64,000 nt of DNA from Vibrio neptunius (GTDB lineage: Bacteria > Pseudomonadota > Gammaproteobacteria > Enterobacterales > Vibrionaceae), in NCBI GenBank assembly GCA_019339365.1, contig CP079859.1:2542001-2606000 (forward strand), in the 5' to 3' direction. The notes under the pieces were generated by a model. That model was not told the DNA's origin, searched no databases, and saw nothing but the letters and a program-made list of their open reading frames with translations. The position numbers and the translations under genes were made by a program. Shown here piece by piece: positions 1 through 9,462 of this stretch (position 1 is the stretch's first letter; each line of letters starts with the position of its first letter).

Positions 1-335
1 TGCTCTTTTGCCACTAGGTTTTCTTCTAGTAGTTTTTTCAGCGCGCCCGTCGCCCATGAAGCCGCTTTTGCTTCTTCTTGACCTGCTGCAAGGCCGATGC
101 CTTTAGGGTTAATGCCTTCTGCATTTGCAACAACAATGTCTAATACTTGTTGCTGCTTAGGAGTCAGTGCAACGCTAACTTCTTTAGCCGTGACAACTTT
201 CTCCGCTGCTGGTGCTACAGCTACTTTTTTCTCAACTACAGGCTTAGCTTTCTTTGTTGCTTCTACATTTGCAACTGTTGCCTTGACGCGTTTTTGCAAT
301 TTCATCTGCACTTTACGCTTATGAGCAAGTCTCAT
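1..335 (-). CDS. Lys/Ala-rich protein with predicted winged-helix C-terminus (3' end outside window)
   Basis: Read on the minus strand from an ATG at 335; the frame stays open to the window edge (111 codons visible). The start is supported by GGAG nine bases upstream. The first ~60 residues are basic and rich in Lys, Ala and Val (MRLAHKRKVQMKLQKRV...), resembling a histone-H1-like tail. The following part (LTPKQQQVLDIVVANAEGI... then ATGALKKLLEENLVAKE) looks like a helix-turn-helix/winged-helix fold of MarR type. I infer a nucleic-acid-binding role; no specific function is recognised. The C-terminus is missing, so the full length is unknown. Confidence 0.75.
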   Translation of the reverse strand, partial: MRLAHKRKVQMKLQKRVKATVANVEATKKAKPVVEKKVAVAPAAEKVVTAKEVSVALTPKQQQVLDIVVANAEGINPKGIGLAAGQEEAKAASWATGALKKLLEENLVAKE

Positions 336-556
336 CGAGTTTCTCTCCATTTCACTGCATACGGAGCAGTGGTGAAAATTTGAAGCGCGATTTATACCAA
401 AAATTTGCAGCTATTTACAGGGTACGAGGGGCTTTATCGAGCAAAAATGCGTGATATGCTGTCATCAGACTACAATTTAATCAGTACCTATTATGATCCT
501 TTTCATAACTACTGAATATATAAACAGAGGTTTAGGTCATCGTCAGGGAGTCGTAA

Positions 557-1234
557 ATGCAGACTTTACATCTCACTAATCAACCGATTCGGCTCTCTTC
601 ACCGATCGCTAAACTGGTTGCGACTATTGCATCCATTATACTGATTTCAATCGTGATGTTTTCACCTGATTTTCAGCAAGCGGTGTTAACTCTAATCACC
701 ATTTTGTCATTGCTCGGTTTTGGCTATCTGATGATTCTCAAGAGCAAGGTCGCCTATACCCTGACTGCCACTCATTTCCAACAGCACTTATTCAAAGGGG
801 GCTGGGTTGTTAAGTGGAGTAATGTCAGCAAAATTGGCATTTGCCATTACGATCAGGAAGGTTGGCAGCAACCTCTGCCTTGGATCGGCATTAAACTCAA
901 ACACTATTCACCCTATCTTGATAGCATTTGCCCACGAATCACCACTGAGATCCTACTTAGTCAAAGAGCCTTGCTGTATCTTGGCGCTAAGCAGAGGCAA
1001 CAAGGCACCCAATTTGAGGATATAGTATTGGACTCTAAACCCTACACCAACACGCAAGGCGAACAGTATTCAGGGTTACAAGCGATGCTGGCCAACAGAA
1101 TGCGCTATCAGAGAAGTTACTTTGATTATGATATCTTCATTTCTGCACATGACCTAGACCGTTCTGCCGAAGAATTTGTCGGGCTAGCGAGACGCTATCT
1201 TGCCGCTGCAGAGCCTGAAGAAGAACACCAATAA
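557..1234 (+). CDS. DUF2982 family membrane protein
   Basis: A 225-residue protein that I match by general sequence character to the DUF2982 family of Vibrio and relatives; its function is unknown. Two adjacent hydrophobic segments (about residues 18-37 and 42-60) predict an N-terminal membrane hairpin, followed by a soluble domain of about 160 residues rich in Trp and Tyr. GGGAG lies just upstream of the ATG. It converges on ycbL and the two genes share a bidirectional terminator at 1256-1280. The C-terminus is acidic (AEPEEEHQ). Confidence 0.75.
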   Translation: MQTLHLTNQPIRLSSPIAKLVATIASIILISIVMFSPDFQQAVLTLITILSLLGFGYLMILKSKVAYTLTATHFQQHLFKGGWVVKWSNVSKIGICHYDQEGWQQPLPWIGIKLKHYSPYLDSICPRITTEILLSQRALLYLGAKQRQQGTQFEDIVLDSKPYTNTQGEQYSGLQAMLANRMRYQRSYFDYDIFISAHDLDRSAEEFVGLARRYLAAAEPEEEHQ

Positions 1235-1255
1235 TGGAATGGAAGACAGTATAAG

Positions 1256-1280
1256 AAAAGGTCGCGCGAGGCGACCTTTT
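1256..1280. terminator. Bidirectional intrinsic terminator
   Basis: A 10-bp stem AAAAGGTCGC/GCGACCTTTT with a 5-base loop lies between the convergent DUF2982 and ycbL genes. The A-run and T-run on its two sides let it work in both directions. Confidence 0.85.
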
Positions 1281-1286
1281 CAGTGG

Positions 1287-1943
1287 TTAGTAAAGCGGCA
1301 TTTCATCGGCCACAAATGGATTGGATGCGCGCTCTCTGCCAAAAGTGGATTCAGGGCCATGGCCCGGCACAAATCGAACATCATTGCCAAGCGGCCAAAG
1401 TTTGGTTTTGATTGAATGAATCAAGGTGTCGAAATCCCCCTTAGGAAAATCAGTACGCCCAACCGATCCATTAAACAAAACGTCACCAACAAAGGCCAGT
1501 TTCGCTTCTTCACTGAACAACACCACGTGACCCGGCGTATGCCCTGGGGTGTGGTAGACATTAAAGACTTGCTTGCCAAACTCTACCGTATCACCATCAT
1601 TCAACCACTTTTGCGGCTCGAACGCTTCAGTGAGTGGAAAGCCAAACATCTGACTCTGCCCAGCCAAACCCTGAAGCCAGAAGTGATCATCTTTGTGTGG
1701 TCCAACAATTTCAATGCCACCCAACTCAGCAGACAAAGACTCAGTGCCGCCAACATGATCCAAATGGCCATGGGTTAGTACCAAGTTGGTGACTTTAATA
1801 CCCAGCTCTTTGATCAGAGCGGCCAGTTGTTTTACATCACCGCCTGGATCGACCACGACACCTTCCATGGTTTCGTCACACCACACGATGGAGCAGTTTT
1901 GTGAAAAAGAAGTGACGGGCACCACTTGGTACTTCAGAGACAT
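1287..1943 (-). CDS. ycbL: MBL-fold metallo-hydrolase YcbL (type II glyoxalase-like)
   Basis: A 218-residue metallo-beta-lactamase-fold protein. The metal-binding signature HGHLDH is at about residues 58-63, followed by HTPGHTPGH, a GD near residue 150 and a C-terminal PGHGP motif. It matches the length and layout of Escherichia coli YcbL/GloC, a hydroxyacylglutathione-hydrolase-like enzyme acting in the cytoplasm in methylglyoxal detoxification. It is the last gene of a ldtD-mepK-ycbL group, an order also found in E. coli. Terminated by the shared hairpin at 1256-1280. Confidence 0.9.
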   Translation of the reverse strand: MSLKYQVVPVTSFSQNCSIVWCDETMEGVVVDPGGDVKQLAALIKELGIKVTNLVLTHGHLDHVGGTESLSAELGGIEIVGPHKDDHFWLQGLAGQSQMFGFPLTEAFEPQKWLNDGDTVEFGKQVFNVYHTPGHTPGHVVLFSEEAKLAFVGDVLFNGSVGRTDFPKGDFDTLIHSIKTKLWPLGNDVRFVPGHGPESTFGRERASNPFVADEMPLY

Positions 1944-2026
1944 ATTGAAACCTTACTGAATATCTAAACTGGCGAAACTATGACATTTGGTAAGGTTTTT
2001 GACAACCTTGTGTTACTCAATCTCGT

Positions 2027-2566
2027 CTACCAGCGACGAACTGGTCCGGTATCAATGTGAACAAAGTGACTTCTCGGATAATAGCCGACGCCTCCCGCTT
2101 GAAGTTCAATAGCGGCATCACGGACCTTTTTCAGATCTACACCTTCGAGCCGAAAGTCTATCGCCTGTCCCAGCATATGGTAGCTCTTCTTGGCCACCCC
2201 ACTCGACTTAGCACGCAGTACTTCGTTAGTCTTTGGAGAGCGATAACCTGAAATGATCTGCACTTCTGCATCCACCCCAAGTTGAGATTGAATCAAGGAG
2301 ATCTGGTCGAAGAGGAACTTGTCCATCTTGTGAACTTCATTACGGCGGAAATCGCGACAAATATTGTCAATACGACCCAGTTCATTCGCCACATAATCTC
2401 GACCGTCAAAGTAACACGATTCCAACGCCTCTCCTGTGTGAAGGTTGTTAAATGCCAATGCTCTAGGTTGGTCCGGAAGAGAAGCAAACGCGACAGAGGG
2501 GGTACAGCTGGCTACTACTAAACCACTACCAGCTAACTTGATAAAGTCTCTACGAGAAAAATCCAC
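2027..2566 (-). CDS. mepK: YcbK/MepK-type murein endopeptidase (DUF882, peptidase M15 family)
   Basis: A 179-residue exported protein. It begins MDFSRRDFIKLAGSG, a twin-arginine (Tat) signal, with a hydrophobic stretch ending near SVAFA. The M15-like metal site is visible as the SYHMLGQAIDFRL segment (His and Asp ligands) and a distal FVHIDTG. E. coli MepK cleaves peptidoglycan crosslinks, including the 3-3 links made by L,D-transpeptidases. Its place directly downstream of an L,D-transpeptidase gene fits a shared role in 3-3 crosslink turnover. Acts in the periplasm. Confidence 0.9.
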   Translation of the reverse strand: MDFSRRDFIKLAGSGLVVASCTPSVAFASLPDQPRALAFNNLHTGEALESCYFDGRDYVANELGRIDNICRDFRRNEVHKMDKFLFDQISLIQSQLGVDAEVQIISGYRSPKTNEVLRAKSSGVAKKSYHMLGQAIDFRLEGVDLKKVRDAAIELQAGGVGYYPRSHFVHIDTGPVRRW

Positions 2567-2750
2567 AGGAAAAAGCCTTCATAAAATCGTTAATGGAAAC
2601 GTGTCGAACGGCGACACTACCTAACTCTAATATGAAGTGCAAATGCATAAACCGTGCTCATTCAAAGGATTTGAGCGTTGATTTTTGCTTAATGCTTGAC
2701 CTTATTAATAAAAAACATTGTTGTGAGAAAATGTTATTTTTTGTTCAGAG

Positions 2751-4304
2751 TCACCCTTTGCCGTAACTAAACCGATCCCAACGGTAAATATCGTCCCGGT
2801 AATGAACCTTGCCACCTTCTGACCATGCCGTCTGATAAATAATATGTACCGGGACTCGCTGTTTGAGCGGAATCGCTTTGTTTGCAGCGATTTCCTCTTG
2901 CTCTAAGGTCGACATATCCAGCCCCTGACTCTTTAGTAGAAGAGAAGCAAATTGATCGGCGTGTTCGACCCGAATACAGCCCGAACTGAACGCTCGACTT
3001 GCTTCATCAAACAAGTTTTTACTCGGTGTATCGTGGAGAAAGATAGCACGCCGGTTTGGTGTGTTAAACTTATACAAACCCAAGGCATTTTTATCACCTG
3101 ATAGCTGCGTCATCCGATAAGGAAACGCACTCGGCCGCAGGTTATGCCAATCAATATCTTCGGGATTGATCTGCTCTTTTGACCCCCACTTGGGCACAAT
3201 CGTAATATTCTGCCTGATCAAATACTCCGGGTCTTCTTTTACCTTGGGAATGATGTCTTCTACCATGATTTTCCATGGAACATTCCATGTCGGATTGAGA
3301 ATGAGCGAGTCTAAGTTAATGGTCATCATAGGCGTGGGTCTCGCTCTTCGTCCAACCACCACCTTAGATTCAAACACCTCCTGGCCTGAATACCAATATT
3401 TCATGTCAAAGCCCGGCACATTCACGACTATAATGGTGTCACGTTCAATGGGCCACAACCGACTCCGCTCTGCATTGAGCGCCAAAATAGACAGCCGCTC
3501 AGTTGGGCTGGTGTTTAGCCACCGAATCGTGTCAGGGCCAATCACCCCATCTTGCGTTAAGCCATGGAGCTGCTGAAACTGCCTGACCGCCGCTTCCAAT
3601 GTCACGTCATACCAATCAATATCTCGCCGTACATTAGATAGATCGACGTCCACCATCTCCATTCTAAGTAACAATACCTCTCTATTTTTGAGCGTGCCTC
3701 CTCTTTGCCTTAACCCTTTTTGTTTGTATTTAGGGAGGTTCAGCTCTTCAAACTTGACCACATGCAAATAGCTGTCAATCAGCTCCTGATAGTCGTCACT
3801 GTCAGGGGTATAGGCTTCGATGAGCTCACTGAGCTGCTGATACTCAACGGCAACGGAAACCGCGATCAAATCCGACTGATTCAACCTTGGTAAAGGTTTG
3901 TAGAGCTTGGATTCGAAAAACCAATAGTAACCCAGCACCTTGGCTTGCTCAGCGTAGCTAATATAGAGTAGTAAGGTGTCCGTCGCGAGAAGATCATATT
4001 CATGCCAGCGATTACTTTTTCGGTAGTACTCAAGGTATCTCAACTGACGAGAAAACAGTGGGCTGAACCCTGCACTGGTGATGATTTCAAGTTGGAATTC
4101 AAGCCGAGTACTCTGTTGAAGATCAAACCAGATCAACTGGTTGTGATTGCTCTGATAAATGTGTTCAACATCTTGGGAATATTGCAGCACCCGAAGGACG
4201 TGATTATCCGGTTCCAACCAACCAATACGCTCAAAGTAACTACTGGCCCAAGTTGGTAGAGGAATCATGATCAGCAGTAATAGAAGGGGGTTAAGTCTAG
4301 CCAT
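2751..4304 (-). CDS. ldtD: L,D-transpeptidase YcbB/LdtD family
   Basis: A protein of about 517 residues with an N-terminal signal sequence (PLLLLLIMIPLPTWA). In the middle is a PG_binding_1 domain (AAVRQFQQLHGLTQDG then IGPDTIRWL). The C-terminal YkuD catalytic domain shows HDTPSKNLF and the SSGCIRVE active-site motif with nucleophilic Cys. The family forms 3-3 (mDAP-mDAP) peptidoglycan crosslinks in the periplasm. I chose the ATG at 4304 because GGAG lies six bases upstream; a GTG at 4316 is in frame but less well placed. A gap of about 185 bases separates it from mepK. Confidence 0.93.
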   Translation of the reverse strand: MARLNPLLLLLIMIPLPTWASSYFERIGWLEPDNHVLRVLQYSQDVEHIYQSNHNQLIWFDLQQSTRLEFQLEIITSAGFSPLFSRQLRYLEYYRKSNRWHEYDLLATDTLLLYISYAEQAKVLGYYWFFESKLYKPLPRLNQSDLIAVSVAVEYQQLSELIEAYTPDSDDYQELIDSYLHVVKFEELNLPKYKQKGLRQRGGTLKNREVLLLRMEMVDVDLSNVRRDIDWYDVTLEAAVRQFQQLHGLTQDGVIGPDTIRWLNTSPTERLSILALNAERSRLWPIERDTIIVVNVPGFDMKYWYSGQEVFESKVVVGRRARPTPMMTINLDSLILNPTWNVPWKIMVEDIIPKVKEDPEYLIRQNITIVPKWGSKEQINPEDIDWHNLRPSAFPYRMTQLSGDKNALGLYKFNTPNRRAIFLHDTPSKNLFDEASRAFSSGCIRVEHADQFASLLLKSQGLDMSTLEQEEIAANKAIPLKQRVPVHIIYQTAWSEGGKVHYRDDIYRWDRFSYGKG

Positions 4305-4413
4305 CTTACTCTCCACTCTAATCGCCCGAGATCAAAGTATGGCAGAGAAATAAGAGGCTAGAATGAAATGTTGATGAGAATATTAATTTTCCCAAGCTTT
4401 ACAATGCAGTAGG

Positions 4414-5505
4414 CTAAGAAATCATAGACCAGTGGTTATCCCATTGAATTCCCGACTGATTTTTTTTCTTCTCTTGTGGTGCATATTGAGTGATCACGCC
4501 GCCAGCCCCCGAGCTCACTCGGAAAAAGCCGTTTTGCACAACGACACCAGAAGCGTCTGGCAAGGAAGCCAATTCAACCATTTTACCGGTTTGTTTAGAC
4601 CAAATTCCGTAGCAGTTTCCGCGAGGTGATGTCGCTAAGATCCACTCATCAGTCGCCGCTATACTCGCAATGTAATGATTGAATCTTGCCCACTGTTCCG
4701 GCTCCGCTGCTAGTGGGATCATTTGACCACCTTGGGTATGCATGGCTAATAGAGAGGGGTATTCGTCCGGCTCACCACGATACTGCTGACCACATAGGAC
4801 GGTTTTATCGCCGTCATGCGCGAGATGCCGAATACTCAAATGGTGATCGGGTAAAGACACTTGTTCCGTTAGCTCACCGTTGGAGTCCAAATAGCTCAGG
4901 CTAGGTTTCATGGTCGCTATATTGAGCGGTTGTCTGCCATTGGTATGCACACCGCCAACACCAATGGCCAATGAACCATCGGGCATAGCAATCACTTCAT
5001 GAGGGCCAAGGCCAAAGTGAGTAAATTCTGCGACCTTGTCATATCCGGCCAGTACATCATAAACGCCAATAATGCCTCGGCTGGTGCCACGTTCTCCCTC
5101 CGTTGCGTACAGCCACTTTCCGTCGTTTGAGTACACGCCATGACCGTAATAATGACGATTTGAACTGGCAGCAGAAGATTTGATCACTTCACCCGTCATG
5201 TAGTCAAATACCACGAAAAACGTACCAGGCCGACGAGCAAACGCCACCGCATGGTTGAGTGGCGAATTTGTTGCAACGCCGTGCCCCCTTGCCGGAAGAG
5301 GGACCTGTCTTATCGGATAACCAAACTCATCCGCGACCACAGCCGAGTATTTGTCTCGGCCATATAAAGCACAACCTATCAGTGATGGCTGGCCCACTCT
5401 CTCTGACGTGCTTGCACAACCAAAAGGTAGCAAAGGCGCAGCAGCGCCAAACAGCGCTGCTTTGAGGAGATTTCTTCTTGTATTATCAGTCACCATCAGT
5501 TGCAT
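4414..5505 (-). CDS. DUF1513 family exported protein of the iron-regulated imelysin operon
   Basis: A 363-residue protein with an N-terminal NTRRNLLKAALFG twin-arginine-like signal and a Cys in LPFGCAST that could be a lipobox. The rest is a series of short repeats typical of a seven-bladed beta-propeller (for example GHGVYSNDGKWLYATE and LGPHEVIAMPDGSLAIG). The DUF1513 family usually sits next to imelysin and DUF1111 genes; its role is not established but is thought to concern iron handling at the envelope. Its start overlaps the end of the upstream imelysin gene by about 20 bases, so the two are probably translationally coupled. Last gene of the operon starting at 9295. Confidence 0.85.
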   Translation of the reverse strand: MQLMVTDNTRRNLLKAALFGAAAPLLPFGCASTSERVGQPSLIGCALYGRDKYSAVVADEFGYPIRQVPLPARGHGVATNSPLNHAVAFARRPGTFFVVFDYMTGEVIKSSAASSNRHYYGHGVYSNDGKWLYATEGERGTSRGIIGVYDVLAGYDKVAEFTHFGLGPHEVIAMPDGSLAIGVGGVHTNGRQPLNIATMKPSLSYLDSNGELTEQVSLPDHHLSIRHLAHDGDKTVLCGQQYRGEPDEYPSLLAMHTQGGQMIPLAAEPEQWARFNHYIASIAATDEWILATSPRGNCYGIWSKQTGKMVELASLPDASGVVVQNGFFRVSSGAGGVITQYAPQEKKKNQSGIQWDNHWSMIS

Positions 5506-6517
5506 TAAACCCTATTACAACACCAAGCTCAATCGCCACTTCTTCGTGGATAAGGTACTTCAACTGCTCCAACTTATTATATTGAGCGTAGGCTTTACGA
5601 TACCCCTCCTTTGTCTGCAACATATCAAACAAGCTTTCATCGGTTGGCCATGTGACTAAGGCGGTATCAAACTGTTGGGTGATGCTGTCAGCGAGCTGCA
5701 CTTTCCCGCGCTTGCGCAGCAACGCATCCAGCCCATCGCCTTCTGCTAGGTACAAGGCCTGCATCCCTTCAATGTTAGCCTTGAGGTTGAGCATTGACGT
5801 TTCTGAGCGCCAAGACTCGGCAAAATATGGCCTTGGTTTACCAAAGTTAGCCAAAGGACGGCTGAGTTTTTTCATACTGTATTCAAGCTGATTAGACAGC
5901 AGAGAAATGTATTCAGACGTCCATGCTTTTTCGTTCAGTTCAACCCAAGGGTTCGTCTGCCATGCCGTGGCAATGCTCTGAGCATTGAGGGCAATGTTTT
6001 CAGTGATCGCAATACCGGTTTGGCAGGCAGTGTGTGATGAACTTAAAGAAGAGGCTTGGTCATACAACAACCATTCCACCGAGCCTAGGCCTTGGACCGT
6101 TACGCTCTGCTGTGAAATTTGCTCTTGCGTCCAAGCCTTATCTTGGCCGGTCAGAGCAGCCATCTTGCGACCTGTGGTGTTTTTCTTGTCTGGCCAAAAC
6201 TGTATATTCCAGCTCTGCTCAAGGGCTTTTTCAGGCCCTCTTTCCTGACCTTGCAGTGCCATCCAAGCCATCATGGTTTGATGCCATTGCGATTTGAGTG
6301 ACGGCAGTTTTGTCTCATCAGCACAATAAACGGCCATTAGGTTGGCCAGTTTGTCAGCTTGATTTGAGAAAGTATGCGCGGCTGAAAACTCTACTTGGTA
6401 AACGCCCTGACTAGGATGAGAGGTTTTTTGGGCAATAGGCGTTGGGCTGGTAGTTGACTGACAACCCGCCAGTAGCATCATCGAGGCAGCCAGTGCTGAT
6501 AAAGAAAAGATCTTCAT
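5486..6517 (-). CDS. Imelysin-family lipoprotein (peptidase M75-like)
   Basis: A 343-residue protein with a clear lipoprotein signal: MKIFSLSALAASMMLLAGCQ, with Cys about residue 19. The mature part has the all-helical imelysin pattern (VYCADETKLPSLKSQWHQTM..., then GLGSVEWLLYD, matching the GxHxxE-containing region of the family, although here the His is replaced: GLGSVEW). Imelysins such as IrpA and EfeO are periplasmic or lipid-anchored proteins of iron acquisition. Third gene of the operon, nine bases after the DUF1111 stop. Loss of the His in the GxHxxE motif sets it apart from the imelysin at 8033-9295. Confidence 0.85.
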   Translation of the reverse strand: MKIFSLSALAASMMLLAGCQSTTSPTPIAQKTSHPSQGVYQVEFSAAHTFSNQADKLANLMAVYCADETKLPSLKSQWHQTMMAWMALQGQERGPEKALEQSWNIQFWPDKKNTTGRKMAALTGQDKAWTQEQISQQSVTVQGLGSVEWLLYDQASSLSSSHTACQTGIAITENIALNAQSIATAWQTNPWVELNEKAWTSEYISLLSNQLEYSMKKLSRPLANFGKPRPYFAESWRSETSMLNLKANIEGMQALYLAEGDGLDALLRKRGKVQLADSITQQFDTALVTWPTDESLFDMLQTKEGYRKAYAQYNKLEQLKYLIHEEVAIELGVVIGFNATDGD

Positions 6518-6526
6518 CGTGATTCC

Positions 6527-7916
6527 TTACAATGAATTCAAGAAAGCGATCAATGCATCGCGCTCTTTTTGATTGAACTTGAGAACGGTTTGTTTCGCCG
6601 GCTCCGCTTCACCGCCATGCCACAACACCGCTTCCATCAGGTTACGTGCTCGGCCATCATGAAGGAAATAGGTATGGCCGTTCACTTCTTCTGTATAACC
6701 GATACCCCATAATGGCGCAGTTCGCCACTCACGTCCATTCGCCAAATACTCTGGCCTGTTGTCTGCTAACCCCTCGCCCATATCATGAAGCAGCAGATCG
6801 GTGTAGGGATGAATTTTCTGATTCGACAGAGCCGGTAAACCTTCTCTTGTCATGGTTCTCACTTCGCTCTTATGGCAGCTATCACAACCTGCCTTGGCAA
6901 ATAAACGCTGACCGAGCTTAACTTGGGGATCATTAATATTACGACGAATCGGTACGGCTAAGTGCTGAGAATAGAACTCAACGAAATCAAGAATGTTGTC
7001 GCTTACTTCTGGGGCTCCACCGTTTGGCAATTCAGCACAGATCGATTGCTTTGACGTGCAGTTCTCATTCGGGAACAGGTTGCTGGTTAGGCCAACATCA
7101 CCGTTGAAAGCCGCAGCATTTTGCTGCATCAGCGTAGGTTGCCCAGACTTCCAGCCAAAGCGACCAATGGCGAAATCATTCTTCTGTACATCCCATACTT
7201 TATTGGCTTTGCCCGAAATACCATCGCCATTGGCATCATTTTCATCCGCCCAAGCTTGTAGCGTTTCATCGGCAATGCTCTCTAATAAACCTAGACCAAT
7301 CATGGGTGGCGCGATGCGCGCGGAAAATTGAGTCTCTGGGTGCATCTCACCATAACCCAGATCAGTAATTTTAAGCTTTGGCTTACGTAATACGACTTTT
7401 GTTCCGTCAGCAAACGTCACTGGTACGTCCGAATAAGTGATCTTGATCTGCCCTTCTGGAGTTTGATCCTGAAGTGAAAAGTCTTGAAGTTGACCGCCAT
7501 ACGTAGGTTCAGGGACCACTCCGTCTTTGATGAAGGCTTTTTTTCTGCTCGGGCGTCATCGCAGGAATGCTCAAACGAACTAACATAGAGACCGCATGAA
7601 TATCACCCTCTTCCGGTGGATGTCCCCGACCATCTTTGATGTGACAATTTTGACAACCATTGGTATTGAACAAAGGCCCTAAACCATCACGAGCATCCGT
7701 CGAAGCTGGCGCTTGCACCCAAGGATTGCGGAAAAAACTGTTACCCACACTGAAATCCAGACGCTTGGTCATTGGAAGATTTCCAGCAGGTAAAGAAAAT
7801 GCGTTGGCACCTTCTTTCTTCACTGCAGTGCCTCCGCCTGATTTCACTTCATATGCGGAAACAGATGCACTAAGCATCATCACAGAGGCCAATAAGGACT
7901 TTTTATACGACTTCAT
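6527..7916 (-). pseudogene. DUF1111 di-heme oxidoreductase-family protein, frameshifted
   Basis: Two overlapping frames together encode one protein of about 460 residues. The upstream part (from MKSYKKSLLASVMM at 7916) carries a signal peptide and a CQNCH haem c motif. The downstream part carries a second CDSCH motif (AGCDSCHKS) and the C-terminal TYFLHDGRARNLMEA segment typical of DUF1111 'thiol oxidoreductase' or MauG-like proteins. The break is a seven-T run at 7538-7544: with six T the frame reads TPEQKKAFIKDGVVPEPTYG without interruption. Members of this family accompany imelysins in iron operons. A sequencing error is more likely than true loss. An upstream in-frame start at 8003 is possible but would precede the signal peptide. 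Confidence 0.85.
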
Positions 7917-7994
7917 ACCAATAGTTCTCGGGCAAAACACCAACGCTTTATTAAGAAATATTCTCATTAAAAGTGTGGTTATAGAAACAGCAAA

Positions 7995-8013
7995 AGGGCT
8001 CACTAAGAGCCCT
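7995..8013 (-). terminator. Intercistronic hairpin after irpA
   Basis: A stem AGGGCTC/GAGCCCT with a five-base loop; on the minus strand it is followed by TTTTGCTGTTT. It sits between the irpA stop and the DUF1111 start, so it could lower expression of the downstream genes relative to irpA or stabilise the irpA 3' end. Confidence 0.6.
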
Positions 8014-8032
8014 TAAAATTAATTAATTTTTT

Positions 8033-9295
8033 TTAGAATTCGTGGTCAGCTGTGTCTGGGTTCAGGCTGCTGATACCAACAATTTTCGCCGCACGTTCAA
8101 TAGACGCAGTCTGAGCAACTAGAGACATGATTGTCTCGTTTACTAGGGCGTTACCTTGCGCATTACCCGCGGCAATTAGCTGGTCAAAGTACTGACCTTT
8201 CTTCTCTGCAGAAGTGACCAGTTGGCCAACTTGGGAACGTGTCGTATCAAACTGATTTTGGATTTCTTTCGCTGCTGCTTTGTCTTTCTGAGCCACGAGA
8301 TCCGCGATACTAGGACCAGACAGAATTGTGCCATCTTCACGTTTGTACACACCAGTGTATACATTGTAGATACCCTGCTCGTTGTAGTAGTGAGAGTTGT
8401 GCGTGTTATCAGAGAAACAATCGTGCTCATCTTCCGTCGAGTTGGCTTCTAGAGCGACTTTCATACGCTCACCCGCAAGCTCACCCAGAGAAAGGGAACC
8501 CATGCCGAATAGCATTTTACGTAGGCCGTTGTCCGCAGAGTCGTTCAGAAGCTCTTCACGGTAGTTACCTTTCACTTCTGAAGACCACTGTTTCTCCATC
8601 CACTCTAGATCTTGAACAAGTAGATCTGCAGCGGCTTTTAGGTACTCACCACGACGGTCACAGTTGCCATTAGTACAACCTTTACCAACAACAAAGTCAG
8701 TATAAGCACGCTCACCCGCACCAGCGTTAGTGCCGTTTAGATCTTGACCCCATAGTAGGAATTCAATCGCGTGATACCCTGATGCAACGTTAGCTTCAGA
8801 GCCACCTACTTCGTTTAGATCAGCGATCGCTTCTGGCGTCAGTTGGGCCACATCAAGTTGGGTAGCACCAATGGTCAGTGTTTTGTTGGCAACGATATTT
8901 GCACTAGCGCCTTCGTTGCCAAGCTCATATTGATAGTCCGCTGCAACGTAGTCGATCAACCCTTCGTCAAGTGGCCAAGCGTTTAGCTGACCTTCCCAAT
9001 CGTCAACAATCGCGTTACCAAAACGGAATACTTCAGACTGTTGGTATGGTACGCGAGAGTCGATCCAAGCTTGTTTTACTTCAGCAAGTTTGGCATCAGA
9101 AGGAGCGGAAAGGAAAGATTCGATAGATTGGTCTAGTGTCTTAGCTGTCGTCAGTGCGTCAGCAAATACAGCGTGAGCGACATCCGCGTAGTGCGCGACG
9201 ACTTGCTCCTTTGTTACGCTTGCAGCAAACGCAGAGCTGCTCGCAATAACAAGCGAAGCTGCTACCGAGCGCGCTAAAAGTAATTTTACATTCAT
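8033..9295 (-). CDS. irpA: Imelysin-family iron-regulated protein A
   Basis: A 420-residue exported protein. Signal peptide: a basic N-terminus then SVAASLVIASSSAFAA. The imelysin signature GYHAIEFLLWGQDLNG (GxHxxE) is near residues 175-190, and a second helical half follows. It resembles Vibrio and Synechococcus IrpA; the family is iron-regulated and periplasmic or outer-membrane associated. First gene of an operon continuing through DUF1111, a second imelysin and DUF1513. A near-consensus Fur box at 9341-9355 lies about 45 bases upstream, so expression should be induced by iron starvation. Confidence 0.92.
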   Translation of the reverse strand: MNVKLLLARSVAASLVIASSSAFAASVTKEQVVAHYADVAHAVFADALTTAKTLDQSIESFLSAPSDAKLAEVKQAWIDSRVPYQQSEVFRFGNAIVDDWEGQLNAWPLDEGLIDYVAADYQYELGNEGASANIVANKTLTIGATQLDVAQLTPEAIADLNEVGGSEANVASGYHAIEFLLWGQDLNGTNAGAGERAYTDFVVGKGCTNGNCDRRGEYLKAAADLLVQDLEWMEKQWSSEVKGNYREELLNDSADNGLRKMLFGMGSLSLGELAGERMKVALEANSTEDEHDCFSDNTHNSHYYNEQGIYNVYTGVYKREDGTILSGPSIADLVAQKDKAAAKEIQNQFDTTRSQVGQLVTSAEKKGQYFDQLIAAGNAQGNALVNETIMSLVAQTASIERAAKIVGISSLNPDTADHEF

Positions 9296-9340
9296 TGAAA
9301 AGCATCCTTGTTGAGCTTAATAATTATTCTGAATCATAAG

Positions 9341-9355
9341 TGCTAATTATTCTCA
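9341..9355 (-). promoter_or_regulatory. Predicted Fur box upstream of irpA
   Basis: On the minus strand the sequence TGAGAATAATTAGCA matches the 7-1-7 Fur motif TGATAAT-n-ATTATCA at 12 of the 14 arm positions. It is embedded in an AT-rich promoter region directly upstream of irpA. Homologous imelysin operons in Vibrio are iron-regulated, which agrees with this placement. Confidence 0.75.
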
Positions 9356-9414
9356 TTTACACTCACGGCAGCAAATGATACAAACTTACATTTTTTTTGC
9401 AAGAGATATACAAA

Positions 9415-9440
9415 AAAGCCTCACAAAAGTGAGGCTTTTA
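9415..9440 (-). terminator. Terminator downstream of ribA
   Basis: A perfect stem AAAGCCTCAC/GTGAGGCTTT with an AAAA loop, preceded by an A-run on the plus strand (T-run on the minus strand). It ends ribA transcription just before the irpA promoter. Confidence 0.85.
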
Positions 9441-9462
9441 TCAAAATAGATTGTTCAACAGG

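Noticed and set aside
1416..1778. Plus-strand 120-codon open frame
   Set aside because: It is antisense to ycbL, which has full metallo-beta-lactamase motifs; no ribosome binding site of its own.
7538..7544. Programmed frameshifting in the DUF1111 gene
   Set aside because: There is no conserved reason to regulate it this way, no stimulatory structure was seen, and many other genes here carry the same kind of homopolymer break; sequencing error is simpler.
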